DNA from: Acidobacteriota bacterium
GTDB taxonomy: Bacteria > Acidobacteriota > Terriglobia > 2-12-FULL-54-10
Direction of reading: 5' to 3'
Assembly (NCBI GenBank): GCA_016191085.1
Contig: JACPPJ010000021.1
Coordinates: 1 to 64,000 of the forward strand
DNA length: 64,000 nucleotides
The position numbers were made by a program, and so were the translations under genes. The notes under the pieces were generated by a model, which was not told the origin of the DNA, did no database searches, and was given only the letters and a program-made list of their open reading frames with translations. Shown in pieces: positions 17,913 through 26,364 of the stretch. Each line of letters opens with the position of its first letter. Within the stretch, counting starts at the first letter, position 1.

Positions 17913-18995
17913 ATGGAACATATTGGGCGAAAGCTTTCTTTCTTGGACCGGTATCTGACGCTGTGGATCTTTCTGGCTATGGTGATAGGCGTTGGCGCCG
18001 GTTACGTTCTCCCGGGAATTGTTGGTGTCATCACAGGCTACCAAGTGGGGACCACCTCGATTCCGATTGCGGCGGGGCTCATCCTTATGATGTACCCACC
18101 GCTTGCAAAAGTCCGTTATGAGGAGATGGGGAAGGTTTTCCGAAACAGAAGAATTCTGGTCCTCTCCCTCATACAGAATTGGGTGATCGGGCCAATTCTC
18201 ATGTTCGCTCTCGCTGTGATCTTCCTCCGAGGTTATCCGGAGTACATGGTCGGTCTCATTATGATCGGCATTGCCCGCTGTATCGCCATGGTCATCGTGT
18301 GGAACCAACTGGCCAACGGTGATACCGAGTACGCGGCCGGTCTCGTCGCCCTCAACTCCGTATTCCAGGTGCTCTTTTACTCCTTGTATGCTTGGGTTTT
18401 TGTGACGGTCCTTCCGGAGCTGTTCGGGCTTAGAGGCTATGCCGTGAATATCTCAATCGGCGAAATTGGCAGGACTGTTTTCATCTACCTTGGGATTCCA
18501 TTCCTGGCAGGCATGCTCACGCGACTGGTTCTCGTCCGAACCCAGGGACGGGAATGGTACGAAAACAAATTCATGCCGCGAATCAGTCCGCTGACGCTGA
18601 TCGCGCTGCTTTTCACCATTGTGGTGATGTTCTCGCTGAAGGGTGACTACATCGTGCGGCTGCCGTTCGATGTGCTTCGGATCGCGCTTCCTCTTTTCAT
18701 CTATTTCGTGGTGATGTTTCTCATATCTTTCTGGATGGGACGCAGGCTCGGCGCGGATTATTCGAAGACAGCAACCTTGTCATTTACTGCCGCGAGCAAC
18801 AATTTCGAGCTTGCCATCGCTGTCTCAGTTGCCGTCTTCGGAATCCATTCCGGCGTGGCGTTTGCGGCTGTTATTGGTCCTCTGGTGGAAGTGCCCGTAC
18901 TCATCTCGCTGGTAAATGTTTCACTGCGGTTCCAGGAGTTCTTCGTACCGCCCTCACAGTCCCCGGTCTTCGCGCCTCAAGAGGTGCAACGCTGA
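17913..18995 (+). CDS. ACR3-family arsenite efflux transporter
   Basis: Inner-membrane As(III) exporter of about 10 helices (360 aa). The essential Cys of the family sits in [13 protein letters not shown] (about residue 125), the Acr3 signature. It is the last gene of the arsR-arsM-acr3 operon. No arsC arsenate reductase follows, so the operon handles As(III), with arsenate reduction presumably encoded elsewhere. No strong Shine-Dalgarno is visible; the 8-bp distance from arsM suggests coupling. Confidence 0.93.
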   Translation: MEHIGRKLSFLDRYLTLWIFLAMVIGVGAGYVLPGIVGVITGYQVGTTSIPIAAGLILMMYPPLAKVRYEEMGKVFRNRRILVLSLIQNWVIGPILMFALAVIFLRGYPEYMVGLIMIGIARCIAMVIVWNQLANGDTEYAAGLVALNSVFQVLFYSLYAWVFVTVLPELFGLRGYAVNISIGEIGRTVFIYLGIPFLAGMLTRLVLVRTQGREWYENKFMPRISPLTLIALLFTIVVMFSLKGDYIVRLPFDVLRIALPLFIYFVVMFLISFWMGRRLGADYSKTATLSFTAASNNFELAIAVSVAVFGIHSGVAFAAVIGPLVEVPVLISLVNVSLRFQEFFVPPSQSPVFAPQEVQR

Positions 18996-19180
18996 GCCGG
19001 ACGGCTTCTAATCCCGTGCTGGCGCTATCTCTCCCCTTCCGTCCATACTTCCCAAAGAATCACTGATACGAAGCTTTTCGCGTTGCGGCGGCAGGGGGCT
19101 TCCACATCGTGTAAACTTTGCATAGAATTACCGTTAGACCTAACCTGTGTAAATTGACCTAAAAGGGGGAGATTAGAGCT

Positions 19181-21286
19181 ATGGCCGTCCGTCAAGATGT
19201 CGTGCCTGGAGCCGAGACCACTGAGGCGCAGATTGCTGTCCATTGGAAAGAAGAAGAGTATGTGTATCCGCCCGCAAAGTTCATTGGGCAAGCAAATCTA
19301 TCCGACCCTGCCATCGCGGAACGGTTTCAAGAGAAGAATTTCCCGGAATGCTTCCGCGAATATGCCGACATGCTGACGTGGGACAAATACTGGCACACCA
19401 CTCTGGATGCCAGCAACCCGCCTTTCTGGAAATGGTTTGTGGGCGGCAAGCTCAATGCTTGCTACAACTGTGTGGACCGGCACTTGCCGAAATACAAGAA
19501 CAAGGCGGCACTGATATTTGTTCCAGAGCCGGAAGATGAGCCGGTTGCGTTCATTACTTATCAGGAGCTCTATACCAGGGTCAACGAAGTGGCGGCCGTC
19601 CTGCGCGACTTCTGCGGGCTCAAGACCGGCGATCGCGTCACCATTCACATGCCCATGATTCCGGAGCTGCCGATCACCATGCTGGCTTGCGCGCGGCTGG
19701 GCATCATCCACTCGGTAGTGTTCGGAGGTTTCAGTGGCGAAGCCGCCGGGCTTCGGGCCGCCGACTCCGGCAGCCGTGTGATGATCTATGCCGACGGCTA
19801 CTACCGAAATGGGAAGATTGCGGATCACAAGGCGAGCGCGGATATCGCTGTTGAGCATGCTGAGAAGGAAGGGCAGAAAATTGATAAAGTCCTGGTTTGG
19901 CGCCGCCATCGCGGGCAGTATCTTTCGGCCAAGCCGATGGTCGAAGGCCGCGATTATTTCATGGATGACATATTGAAAGATTTCCGGCTTCGCAAGGTGG
20001 ACCCGGTTTCGATGGACGCAGAAGCTCCGCTCTTCCTGATGTACACCAGTGGGACGACTGGTAAGCCGAAAGGCTGCCAGCATCGCACCGGCGGCTACCT
20101 GGCTTATGTCACCGGAACCGCCAAGTATTATCAAGACATTCATCCTGAAGACGTTTACTGGTGCATGGCGGATATCGGTTGGATCACCGGTCACTCTTAC
20201 ATCGTGTATGGCCCCCTGGCTCTGGCCGGCAGCAGCGTCATATTTGAAGGTGTCCCTACTTATCCGGACGCGGGACGGCCTTGGCGGATCGCGGAGCAAC
20301 TTGCAGTCAATATCTTCCATACTTCTCCGACTGCCATTCGCATGCTGAGGAAGACCGGCCCGGATGAGCCTAAGAAGTACAACTACCACTTCAAGCACAT
20401 GACCACCGTCGGCGAGCCGATCGAGCCCGAGTCCTGGCGGTGGTATCACGAGGTGGTGGGCAAACGCGAGGCGGCCATTGTGGATACTTGGTGGCAGACC
20501 GAGAATGGCGGCTTCCTCTGCAGTACCAAACCCGCCCTCGATCCCATGAAGCCCGGGAGCGCTGGACCGCCGGTTCTCGGTATTTTCCCGATCATCTATG
20601 ACGAGCAGGGCAAAGAAGTGCAGGCGGGTTCCGGCCGCGCCGGCAATATCTGCATTCGCAACCCCTGGCCGGGAATCATGCAGACTGTCTGGAAGGACGA
20701 TGAGCGCTTTGTGAAACAGTATTATACGAAGTACTGCAAGAACCGCGAGAGCAAGGACTGGCACGACTGGCCCTATTTTGCCTCGGACGGCGCGGTCCTC
20801 GCTCCCGACGGATACTATCGCATTCTAGGGAGAGTAGATGACGTCATCAACGTTGCTGGACATCGTCTCGGTACGAAAGAAATCGAGTCCGCTTGTCTGA
20901 CCGTTCCAGGAGTGGCAGAAGCGGCGGTGGTTCCTGTCGTTGACGAGATCAAAGGACGAATGCCTGTCGTGTATATCGCGCTCCGGCCGGGCGTGTCCGA
21001 TGGTAAGCGCGTCGAGCAAGAGATCGTTACCACTTTGGAAACTATGATCGGAAAGATCGCCCGGCCTAAGGCCGTTCATATAGTAACGGACCTGCCCAAA
21101 ACGCGATCGGGCAAGATCATGCGCCGCGTACTCGCCGCGATCACGAATAGCATGGACACCGGCGACGTCACCACGCTGGCCAACCCCGACGTGGTGGACC
21201 AGATTTGGCAGGAAGTACAAGGAACAGGCCCTGTGGTGAAGAAGGAAGGCCCGGAGGACCTGAAACGATTCGGCGAAGTGGAGTAG
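19181..21286 (+). CDS. acs: Acetyl-CoA synthetase (AMP-forming)
   Basis: Activates acetate to acetyl-CoA through acetyl-AMP. ANL-superfamily motifs are present: YTSGTTGKPKG (about 288), DTWWQTENGG, and near the C-terminus TRSGKIMRR, whose Lys is the conserved catalytic and acetylation-controlled residue. At 701 aa it is about 50 residues longer than E. coli Acs. AAAGGGGGAG lies upstream of the ATG. The last 131 bp are duplicated at 22676-22806; every one of the 12 differences is a synonymous third-position change. This suggests the present 3' end may have been supplied by an element that integrated here. Confidence 0.95.
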   Translation: MAVRQDVVPGAETTEAQIAVHWKEEEYVYPPAKFIGQANLSDPAIAERFQEKNFPECFREYADMLTWDKYWHTTLDASNPPFWKWFVGGKLNACYNCVDRHLPKYKNKAALIFVPEPEDEPVAFITYQELYTRVNEVAAVLRDFCGLKTGDRVTIHMPMIPELPITMLACARLGIIHSVVFGGFSGEAAGLRAADSGSRVMIYADGYYRNGKIADHKASADIAVEHAEKEGQKIDKVLVWRRHRGQYLSAKPMVEGRDYFMDDILKDFRLRKVDPVSMDAEAPLFLMYTSGTTGKPKGCQHRTGGYLAYVTGTAKYYQDIHPEDVYWCMADIGWITGHSYIVYGPLALAGSSVIFEGVPTYPDAGRPWRIAEQLAVNIFHTSPTAIRMLRKTGPDEPKKYNYHFKHMTTVGEPIEPESWRWYHEVVGKREAAIVDTWWQTENGGFLCSTKPALDPMKPGSAGPPVLGIFPIIYDEQGKEVQAGSGRAGNICIRNPWPGIMQTVWKDDERFVKQYYTKYCKNRESKDWHDWPYFASDGAVLAPDGYYRILGRVDDVINVAGHRLGTKEIESACLTVPGVAEAAVVPVVDEIKGRMPVVYIALRPGVSDGKRVEQEIVTTLETMIGKIARPKAVHIVTDLPKTRSGKIMRRVLAAITNSMDTGDVTTLANPDVVDQIWQEVQGTGPVVKKEGPEDLKRFGEVE

Positions 21287-21302
21287 TAAGGGCGGAGATT
21301 AG

Positions 21303-21593
21303 TTGCGCGTGAGAATCGAAGGCATAATTTGGTTAAGAGAAATTGTCGACAAACTTGCCTTCAAACACCACGTACAACCTGCTGAAGTCGAAGAAGTCAT
21401 TAGGAACAACCCCAAGTTCCGGTTCGTGCAAAAAGGAAGGCGCAAGGGCGAAGACGTTTATATGGCTTTGGGACAGACTGACGCGGGTAGATATTTGGCA
21501 GTCTTGTTCATTAGGAAGCGAGCCAAAGAGATTTTGATTCTGAGTGCAAGAGATATGGCTAGCAAAGAGAGAAGACTTTATGCCAAGAAATAA
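21303..21593 (+). CDS. BrnT-like toxin of a type II toxin-antitoxin pair
   Basis: Small basic protein (96 aa). The C-terminal ILSARDMASKERRLYAKK and the central GEDVYMALGQTDAGRYLAV fit the BrnT/DUF4258-type RNase-like toxin family. The start is a TTG at 21303 preceded by GGCGGAG, or a GTG at 21309. It begins 16 bp after acs and overlaps the downstream gene by 14 bp, with toxin first as in brnTA operons. BrnT assignment is by motif recognition; activity is not shown. Confidence 0.75.
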   Translation: MRVRIEGIIWLREIVDKLAFKHHVQPAEVEEVIRNNPKFRFVQKGRRKGEDVYMALGQTDAGRYLAVLFIRKRAKEILILSARDMASKERRLYAKK

Positions 21594-21843
21594 ACCCAAA
21601 ACGCTGCCTTCGTTCGATTCCTTCGACGACCTTGTGACGTTCTTCGAGAGACATGACATGGGTGAGTATTCGGATCAAATGCCAGAAGTTCGCTTCACGG
21701 TAAATCTCAAAAGACGCAAGCATCTCGTCGCCATCGATGAAGACATCAGCACTCAACTGACTCGAATCGCAAAATCGAAAAAAGTCTCGGCTGAAGCACT
21801 GATTAACTCCTGGCTAAAGGAAAAGATTCAGAAAGTCAGTTAA
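21580..21843 (+). CDS. BrnA/CopG-like antitoxin
   Basis: Partner of the preceding toxin. The ORF track starts at 21544, but ATG 21580 (MPRNKPKTLPSF) with GAGAGA upstream gives a more plausible 87-aa protein. The first half is acidic and aromatic (toxin-binding in this family). The C-terminal half (VAIDEDISTQLTRIAKSKK, then AEALINSWLKEK) looks like a ribbon-helix-helix DNA-binding domain. Overlap with the toxin stop suggests translational coupling. Autoregulation of the pair is expected from the family. Confidence 0.72.
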   Translation: MPRNKPKTLPSFDSFDDLVTFFERHDMGEYSDQMPEVRFTVNLKRRKHLVAIDEDISTQLTRIAKSKKVSAEALINSWLKEKIQKVS

Positions 21844-22493
21844 GGCAGCCGCGGGTCACTCGCGTCGGCACACTCGGGGATATCACGGGCCTCCGGCATT
21901 TGGGCCGCATCCTCACACGCGGCCTTCCGGACATCGGGATCCATAGCGGAGGTGTAAAGACGCATGGTCATTCGACGACGTTCGGGCGTATCTCGCCAGC
22001 CGTCGAACTGCAACCAATCTGGCCAGTTATGGTCGCGACGGTGTTGAATCAAGTACTCCGCCCTTGACGTACAACTTTCCAGCCAATCCGAAAGAATCTT
22101 GGCCTTGATTCCTTCCGAATCCGCTTCCATCGCGAGACGGTATGCCTCGCATCGCCCGGGAAATTCGCGAGCAGCCGCACTGCATGCGGCGAACCTCCCA
22201 AACCGGTTATCGAAATTATGGCAGTATGAATCTAACCTGCTAGCCATGAAGAATGGGCTAGTTAGCCCCATCAGGTCCATCATGTCACGCGGCCAATAGT
22301 TCTCCTCAAGTGTAGAAGATTTACGGAGCTCTGCCCGTAGCTGAGCATCGGCGATTCGCTCGAAGATGTCTGACACGCTACTAGAGTTCCCCTCCGAAAT
22401 GAAATCCTCCGCCGAAATGAATCTATTATAGAAGGGAGAACGGAGTTCCAAAATCATAGTGCGGATAGTCGCCAACTGTATGCAAGTAACCAT
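21840..22493 (-). CDS. Hypothetical protein in the acs island
   Basis: Up to 217 aa; a start at the internal ATG 22457 is equally possible. I recognise no family. The protein is polar and helical, with several Cys and Trp and a central segment (NRFGRFAACSAAAREFPGRC) that may be a metal or disulfide site; no signal peptide is evident. It converges with the antitoxin, with a 4-bp overlap of the stops. Codon use and AT content are less GC-biased than flanking housekeeping genes, consistent with recent acquisition. It could be non-coding, but the length without stops supports a gene. Confidence 0.5.
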   Translation of the reverse strand: MVTCIQLATIRTMILELRSPFYNRFISAEDFISEGNSSSVSDIFERIADAQLRAELRKSSTLEENYWPRDMMDLMGLTSPFFMASRLDSYCHNFDNRFGRFAACSAAAREFPGRCEAYRLAMEADSEGIKAKILSDWLESCTSRAEYLIQHRRDHNWPDWLQFDGWRDTPERRRMTMRLYTSAMDPDVRKAACEDAAQMPEARDIPECADASDPRLP

Positions 22494-22675
22494 AGTCCTC
22501 TTTTAGAAAGAGGACATGAACGGACCGTGAGGACACGTTAAGCAGCCTTGGCCCGCCGTGCTTACCCGATGCCCACAGCCAGGAATAAAACTCAATGGTA
22601 TTGTGCTCGCTTCCTCGGATAGTGAACAGAACTGTCGCAAAGATTTGGGCCAAGTGAAGCGGAATCGTAGGGGAC

Positions 22676-22812
22676 TGGACACCGGCGACGTCACCACTCT
22701 CGCCAACCCCGATGTGGTGGACCAAATCTGGCAGGAGGTCCAAGGAACAGGTCCGGTGGTGAAGAAGGAAGGTCCGGAGGATCTGAAACGATTCGGCGAA
22801 GTCGAGGGTTAA
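22676..22812 (+). pseudogene. Detached duplicate of the acs 3' end
   Basis: Encodes the last 43 residues of Acs (starting DTGDVTTLANPDVVDQIW) plus one extra Gly before TAA, with no acs sequence upstream. It aligns to 21153-21283 without gaps, with 12 differences all at synonymous third positions. Both copies were therefore under protein-level selection before one was cut off. It ends within the 3' end of the convergent AlbA_2 gene. Confidence 0.88.
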
Positions 22813-23474
22813 AGCTTAACCAACAACTTCAACCGGGCTCCTCTATCATCCCAGGTAAGAAATAATTTCTCCAGCGGCTCAGAATAGCTACCGACGTTGC
22901 GTGGCCCAGAGGTAACCTGGAATGTTGCCCAATAGGTATTGACGTGGCAGAGAATTGCAGAGTGTTCCCCCTGCCATCGCAAATGGCCGCGTATGCTTCT
23001 CTCTTGGTAGCTGACCGAGCCCGAGTCACCCTCAACGGTAACTTCTTTTCGAAGCCATTTCGCGAGTTCCCGGACCTTACCTAGTCGGAATTCGATTAAC
23101 CGTTGGAACACATCATCACTCGCTGGCAGCGTGTCCGACCCGCGTCGCACCCAAGCGATACCACCGAAATGCGGCGTTGCGCCATCGTATTCAATTTCGA
23201 CGCGAACACATGGTTTGCCTTCCTTCTCATAAATTCGGGAACGCCAAGCAATCGGCGGATAAATCTTTTCACATTGCTTCCGTACAGTTCTTTGAATTTC
23301 ATCTGGATTCTGCACGCCTTGGGCGGTTCCATCGTCTTTTTCACCTATCAAAATAACCGCAGTGTGGTCTGGACGAACTGAATTTGCGAAGGCCACCAAC
23401 GTTTTTAGCAAGTCTTTCAAATCCGATCCCACCTTTCGCTCAAGTAGGCCATCTTCCCAGGGGAGTTCTTCCAT
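22809..23474 (-). CDS. Schlafen/AlbA_2-domain (divergent AAA-4) protein
   Basis: The N-terminal 120 residues (ERKVGSDLKDLLKTLVAFANS, HTAVILIGEKDDGTAQGV, QRTVRKQCEKIYPPI) match the AlbA_2/Schlafen putative nucleic-acid-binding domain found in regulators and in many defence proteins. The remaining about 100 residues are unassigned. The start is set at ATG 23474 because GAAGGAG lies 9 nt upstream; the track start at 23576 adds 34 unlikely residues. It lies just outside the detached acs 3' end and overlaps its stop, so it may belong to the same accessory region. Function unknown. Confidence 0.65.
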   Translation of the reverse strand: MEELPWEDGLLERKVGSDLKDLLKTLVAFANSVRPDHTAVILIGEKDDGTAQGVQNPDEIQRTVRKQCEKIYPPIAWRSRIYEKEGKPCVRVEIEYDGATPHFGGIAWVRRGSDTLPASDDVFQRLIEFRLGKVRELAKWLRKEVTVEGDSGSVSYQERSIRGHLRWQGEHSAILCHVNTYWATFQVTSGPRNVGSYSEPLEKLFLTWDDRGARLKLLVKL

Positions 23475-23723
23475 ATCATCGTTCTCCTTCGCAGCGGGTA
23501 AGCACAATTGACGCGCGCAGCATATCACAACTCGCTCGCACGAAGTGATATGTGTCCATGAGAACAAGGGCCACACGCAACGTTTTCTTTTCGCGCCTTT
23601 ATTGCCAAACTGTTTGCACCAGTTTCGAGTCCTGGAGGTTGCGGTCGCGGGTGATTAATCGAGCGCCGGTGACTCGGCACACGCCCCGCACTCCAAGACG
23701 CGTATTCGTCGGCCTACCCGGCT

Positions 23724-23984
23724 CTATCGGCAGACTTTCCCATTGGCTGGGCGGTAGCCGCTCGCTTGCGCGTCTTTCTGACTCATGTACTTGCCCGATT
23801 TCGTGTTGCCGTACCACCTTGTGCCGGGACAGTGATAGATCCCCGAATTCGTATTGACCCAGACCTTCACATCTGGATTTCCCGCAGTCTGTTGGGCTGC
23901 CGCCGAAACCGGGTGAGGCGTGAGAACCCCAGGAGAGGTTAACAGTGCCAGCACCACGAAAAAGGCGGCAAAGAATCCACGCAC
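23724..23984 (-). CDS. Small secreted Cys-containing protein
   Basis: About 86 aa if it starts at GTG 23984, which has GGAG 7 nt upstream. The N-terminus is a clear signal peptide (RGFFAAFFVVLALLTSPGV, cleavage around VSA-AA). The mature part has the motif NSGIYHCPGTRWYGNTKSG and ends in GYRPANGKVC. I recognise this as a short conserved domain seen at the C-terminus of various secreted or nuclease-like bacterial proteins, with two Cys and His/Tyr that may bind metal. Function not known. The longer ORF to 24101 is unlikely because the signal peptide would be internal. Confidence 0.65.
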   Translation of the reverse strand: MRGFFAAFFVVLALLTSPGVLTPHPVSAAAQQTAGNPDVKVWVNTNSGIYHCPGTRWYGNTKSGKYMSQKDAQASGYRPANGKVCR

Positions 23985-24181
23985 GTTCACTCTCCATCCA
24001 ACCAAGTGAAACTGACCGGAGCGAGGGTACGCGAATGGGGTTGTGGTGTCAACGAGAATCGTTGAAAACAGTTCTTGGATTCGGTTGTTCCCTGCCGCCA
24101 AATGTCGTCCCTGGAAAGGCGCTAAAATAGGGGAGTGTTGCGCTGCGCATTGGTGTTGTAATTGCAGAAAACCGAAACTTC

Positions 24182-24787
24182 TTGGGGAATCCGGTGTTTA
24201 GAGACAATATGGAGGCTGTGGTTACAGGCTCCGATGCCGAGTTGATGCTCCGCGTCAAGGAGGGGGATGAAGGCTCGTTCACTTCCCTGCTGTCGAAACA
24301 TCGCGACCCGGTTATCAATTACCTGTATCGCATGGTGCAGAACGCAGCGGTTGCCGAGGAGCTCGCGCAGGATGTCTTTTTGCGCGTCTATCGTGCGCGG
24401 CAAACTTACGAGCCGACGGCCAAGTTCACGACCTGGCTCTACCGCATCGCGACGCACGTGGCCTTGAATGCCTTACGCGACGGACGTCACGCCCGGCGAG
24501 ATCAGCCGCTGGACGACCCGCTCGGCGAGAGGCCCCGCGAGTGGCGCGATCCGCAGCCGAACGTTGAGGATCACATGGTCGCCGATGCCCAAGGCTGGGA
24601 GATCCGGCGCGCCGTCCAGTCGCTTCCGGAAAAGCAACGCGCCGCGGTGATTCTGCACAAATTTCACGACCTGGACTACAAAGAGATCGCGCAGACGTTG
24701 AGCTGCTCGGAGTCGGCCGTGAAGTCTCTCTTATTTCGCGCTTATGAAACCTTGCGCCTGCGGTTGGCGCATTTGGCCCGGAGGTAA
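24182..24787 (+). CDS. ECF-type RNA polymerase sigma factor (RpoE-like)
   Basis: Extracytoplasmic-function sigma factor of about 200 aa. Region 2 contains LAQDVFLRVYRARQTYEP and TWLYRIATHVALNALRD. Region 4 contains LPEKQRAAVILHKFHDLDYKEIAQTLSCSESAVKSLLFRAYETLR. The start may be TTG 24182 or ATG 24209; neither has a strong Shine-Dalgarno. The zinc-finger anti-sigma gene begins 4 bp after its stop, the usual sigma/anti-sigma pairing. Target promoters were not identified. Confidence 0.92.
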   Translation: MGNPVFRDNMEAVVTGSDAELMLRVKEGDEGSFTSLLSKHRDPVINYLYRMVQNAAVAEELAQDVFLRVYRARQTYEPTAKFTTWLYRIATHVALNALRDGRHARRDQPLDDPLGERPREWRDPQPNVEDHMVADAQGWEIRRAVQSLPEKQRAAVILHKFHDLDYKEIAQTLSCSESAVKSLLFRAYETLRLRLAHLARR

Positions 24788-24791
24788 AACA

Positions 24792-25313
24792 ATGGCAGGC
24801 AGCATGAATTGCGAGCAAATCGAGAGCCGCCTGATGGACTACATGGAAGGAGCCCTGCGAGAGCAGGATCACCAGACCGTCCAGGCGCATCTGCATAGCT
24901 GCTCGAGTTGCGCTCAACGAGTCGAAGGTTTCATGGACGTATTTAATGTGCTTGATTCATGGAAGGGCATCGAGCCATCGCCGAGTTTCAACGCCGGGCT
25001 TCGCCAGCGAATTGAACAGGAATCCGCCTCAGCGGGATGGTGGGGGACCGTCTTCGCGCGATTGATTCCTCTGCCTGCTGGGAACCCGGTGTTTGCACTG
25101 GCGTTGTTGTTGATTGTCTCGGTCGCCGCTGTGGTGGTGCGCTACTCGCCGGCTCCTCCGGCTACGACGCTTGCGCGCCAGCAGCCTACGCTGGTAGCAA
25201 ATGCGGCAGGAGTAGATGACATTGCTCTGTATCGAAACCTGCCGGTCTTGGAAGATCTGGACGTCTTGAGAAACTTTGAAGTGTTGCAGGATTTAAGCGA
25301 CGCTAACAATTAG
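24792..25313 (+). CDS. Zinc-finger anti-sigma factor (membrane-anchored)
   Basis: Binds and holds the preceding ECF sigma factor. The N-terminal HLHSCSSCAQRV together with an upstream Cys (MNCEQIE) is the ZAS (zf-HC2) zinc motif. One membrane helix follows at about residues 98-118 (VFALALLLIVSVAAVVV), with a C-terminal tail outside. ATG 24792 is chosen because GGAGG lies directly upstream; the track start at 24744 is inside the sigma gene. 173 aa. Confidence 0.9.
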   Translation: MAGSMNCEQIESRLMDYMEGALREQDHQTVQAHLHSCSSCAQRVEGFMDVFNVLDSWKGIEPSPSFNAGLRQRIEQESASAGWWGTVFARLIPLPAGNPVFALALLLIVSVAAVVVRYSPAPPATTLARQQPTLVANAAGVDDIALYRNLPVLEDLDVLRNFEVLQDLSDANN

Positions 25314-25317
25314 TAAA

Positions 25318-26184
25318 ATGAAGCGCTTTGTCTGGTTGTCCATTTTGAGCGTTCTGATACCGGCAGCATTAGCCGCCGCGGAAAGACCGCCTGTCGTGTG
25401 TGAAGACGCAATGCCGTCTACGGCACGACTGAAGTCGTGCCCTTACGAGACACTTACACACTTCGATACCGACGACGAGATCAGCAGTGCCGTGTTTTCG
25501 GAAGATTCCCTCGTTCCTGTTCTCTTTCAGCGTGATCGCGACCGGCGTCGTGGTCCCGGGCTCGGGCCGCGTCCTGGAATGCGCCGGATGCCGCCGCCCG
25601 GCTTCCCACGGCGCGACCGCGGTCCCCGCGACGCTCCTCCCAGTGATGCAGGGCCTCGTGGTTCCAGACCGCCGCTGCCGCCTCCGCTAATGGATAAGCT
25701 CAAAGACTTGCCGCCGGAGGAGCAGGAGAACGTCATCCGGAATAACGAGCGATTCCAGCAGCTACCGAAAGAACAACAGGATCGCATCTTGCGTCGCTGG
25801 CACAGATTCCAGGCCCTGCCTCCCGAGCAGAAGGAAATGATCAGGAAGCGGCGGGAGGCGTTCGAGCGGCTTACGCCGGAGCAGCGGCAGAAGGTCCGCG
25901 AGTTGTTCCCACGCTGGCGCGATTTGCCGGATGAGCGGCGCCGAGCGTTACAGGATGAGTTTCGCAAGATGCGGGAGATGTCTCCCGAAGAACGGGACGA
26001 GTACCTCAGCAGCAAAGATGTCGAGAACCGCTTTAGCTCCGAAGAGCGCGAGTTGCTGAAAGACCTGAACAGCCTCGGCCCGCCTCCTCCACTAGCAGGT
26101 CGAGGAAGGCGGTTCGGCCCACCTCCTGGCCCTGCTCCCTTCGGTTCTCCCGCAGACCCAGAGCAGGCACAACCCAAACCGTAA
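25318..26184 (+). CDS. Secreted DUF3106 protein carrying a palindromic repeat in its coding sequence
   Basis: 288 aa with a signal peptide (first about 21 residues, ending LAAAERP). A Pro/Arg-rich stretch leads into a charged helical repeat region (PPEEQENVIRNNERFQQLPK, then successive LP/TPEQR units) typical of DUF3106, and a Pro-rich tail. It starts 4 bp after the anti-sigma stop, so it is probably in the same operon and may be an extracytoplasmic stress sensor of the sigma/anti-sigma pair. Residues 35-42 (TARLKSCP) are encoded by a family-B repeat hairpin, indicating a repeat that inserted in frame. Confidence 0.8.
   Translation: MKRFVWLSILSVLIPAALAAAERPPVVCEDAMPSTARLKSCPYETLTHFDTDDEISSAVFSEDSLVPVLFQRDRDRRRGPGLGPRPGMRRMPPPGFPRRDRGPRDAPPSDAGPRGSRPPLPPPLMDKLKDLPPEEQENVIRNNERFQQLPKEQQDRILRRWHRFQALPPEQKEMIRKRREAFERLTPEQRQKVRELFPRWRDLPDERRRALQDEFRKMREMSPEERDEYLSSKDVENRFSSEERELLKDLNSLGPPPPLAGRGRRFGPPPGPAPFGSPADPEQAQPKP
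25422..25442. repeat. Family-B palindrome inside a CDS
   Basis: GGCACGACTGAAGTCGTGCC is the same hairpin found at 49218 and 59621. Here it lies in the open frame of the DUF3106 gene without breaking it. Confidence 0.85.
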
Positions 26185-26286
26185 TCGAATTTTAGCGGCG
26201 TGGTGGCGACGCGGCTCCCGCCCCGTCCTAAAGAGAGCGGCCTGGAGGCGCGTCTCTACTCCGCGTGCGCTGACGTCGCCCTGCGC

Positions 26287-26295
26287 TGATATAAT
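26287..26295 (+). promoter_or_regulatory. Extended -10 promoter of the amidohydrolase gene
   Basis: TGATATAAT: a consensus TATAAT with an upstream TGn, placing the transcript start near 26302, about 60 nt before the ATG at 26365. Confidence 0.6.
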
Positions 26296-26364
26296 ATTCA
26301 GGATCGCCTGTAGCTCTAACTTCCGAATCAGACTGGTTGCTGCAACTGCGTATTGGAGGTGTGT

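Larger units (their letters stand above)
21287..22812. mobile_element. Small accessory island bounded by two copies of the acs 3' end
   Basis: Direct repeats of 131 bp (21153-21283 and 22676-22806, 119 identical, no indels) flank a segment carrying a toxin-antitoxin pair and an unknown ORF. The arrangement is what remains when an element integrates into the 3' end of a gene and replaces it with its own copy. No integrase or transposase is visible, so the element is cryptic or decayed, or the arrangement arose by homologous recombination with a relative. Boundaries beyond the repeats are inferred. Confidence 0.6.

Noticed and set aside
19298-20764. 488-aa minus-strand ORF antisense to acs
   Set aside because: A shadow of the high-GC acs coding frame; no domain motifs, while the plus frame is a complete acetyl-CoA synthetase.
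23599-23700. PIN/VapC-like fragment on the minus strand (ARLITRDRNLQDSK)
   Set aside because: The match is short, lies at the end of an ORF that is otherwise the wrong frame of the secreted-protein gene, and no PIN active-site set is visible. At most a remnant.
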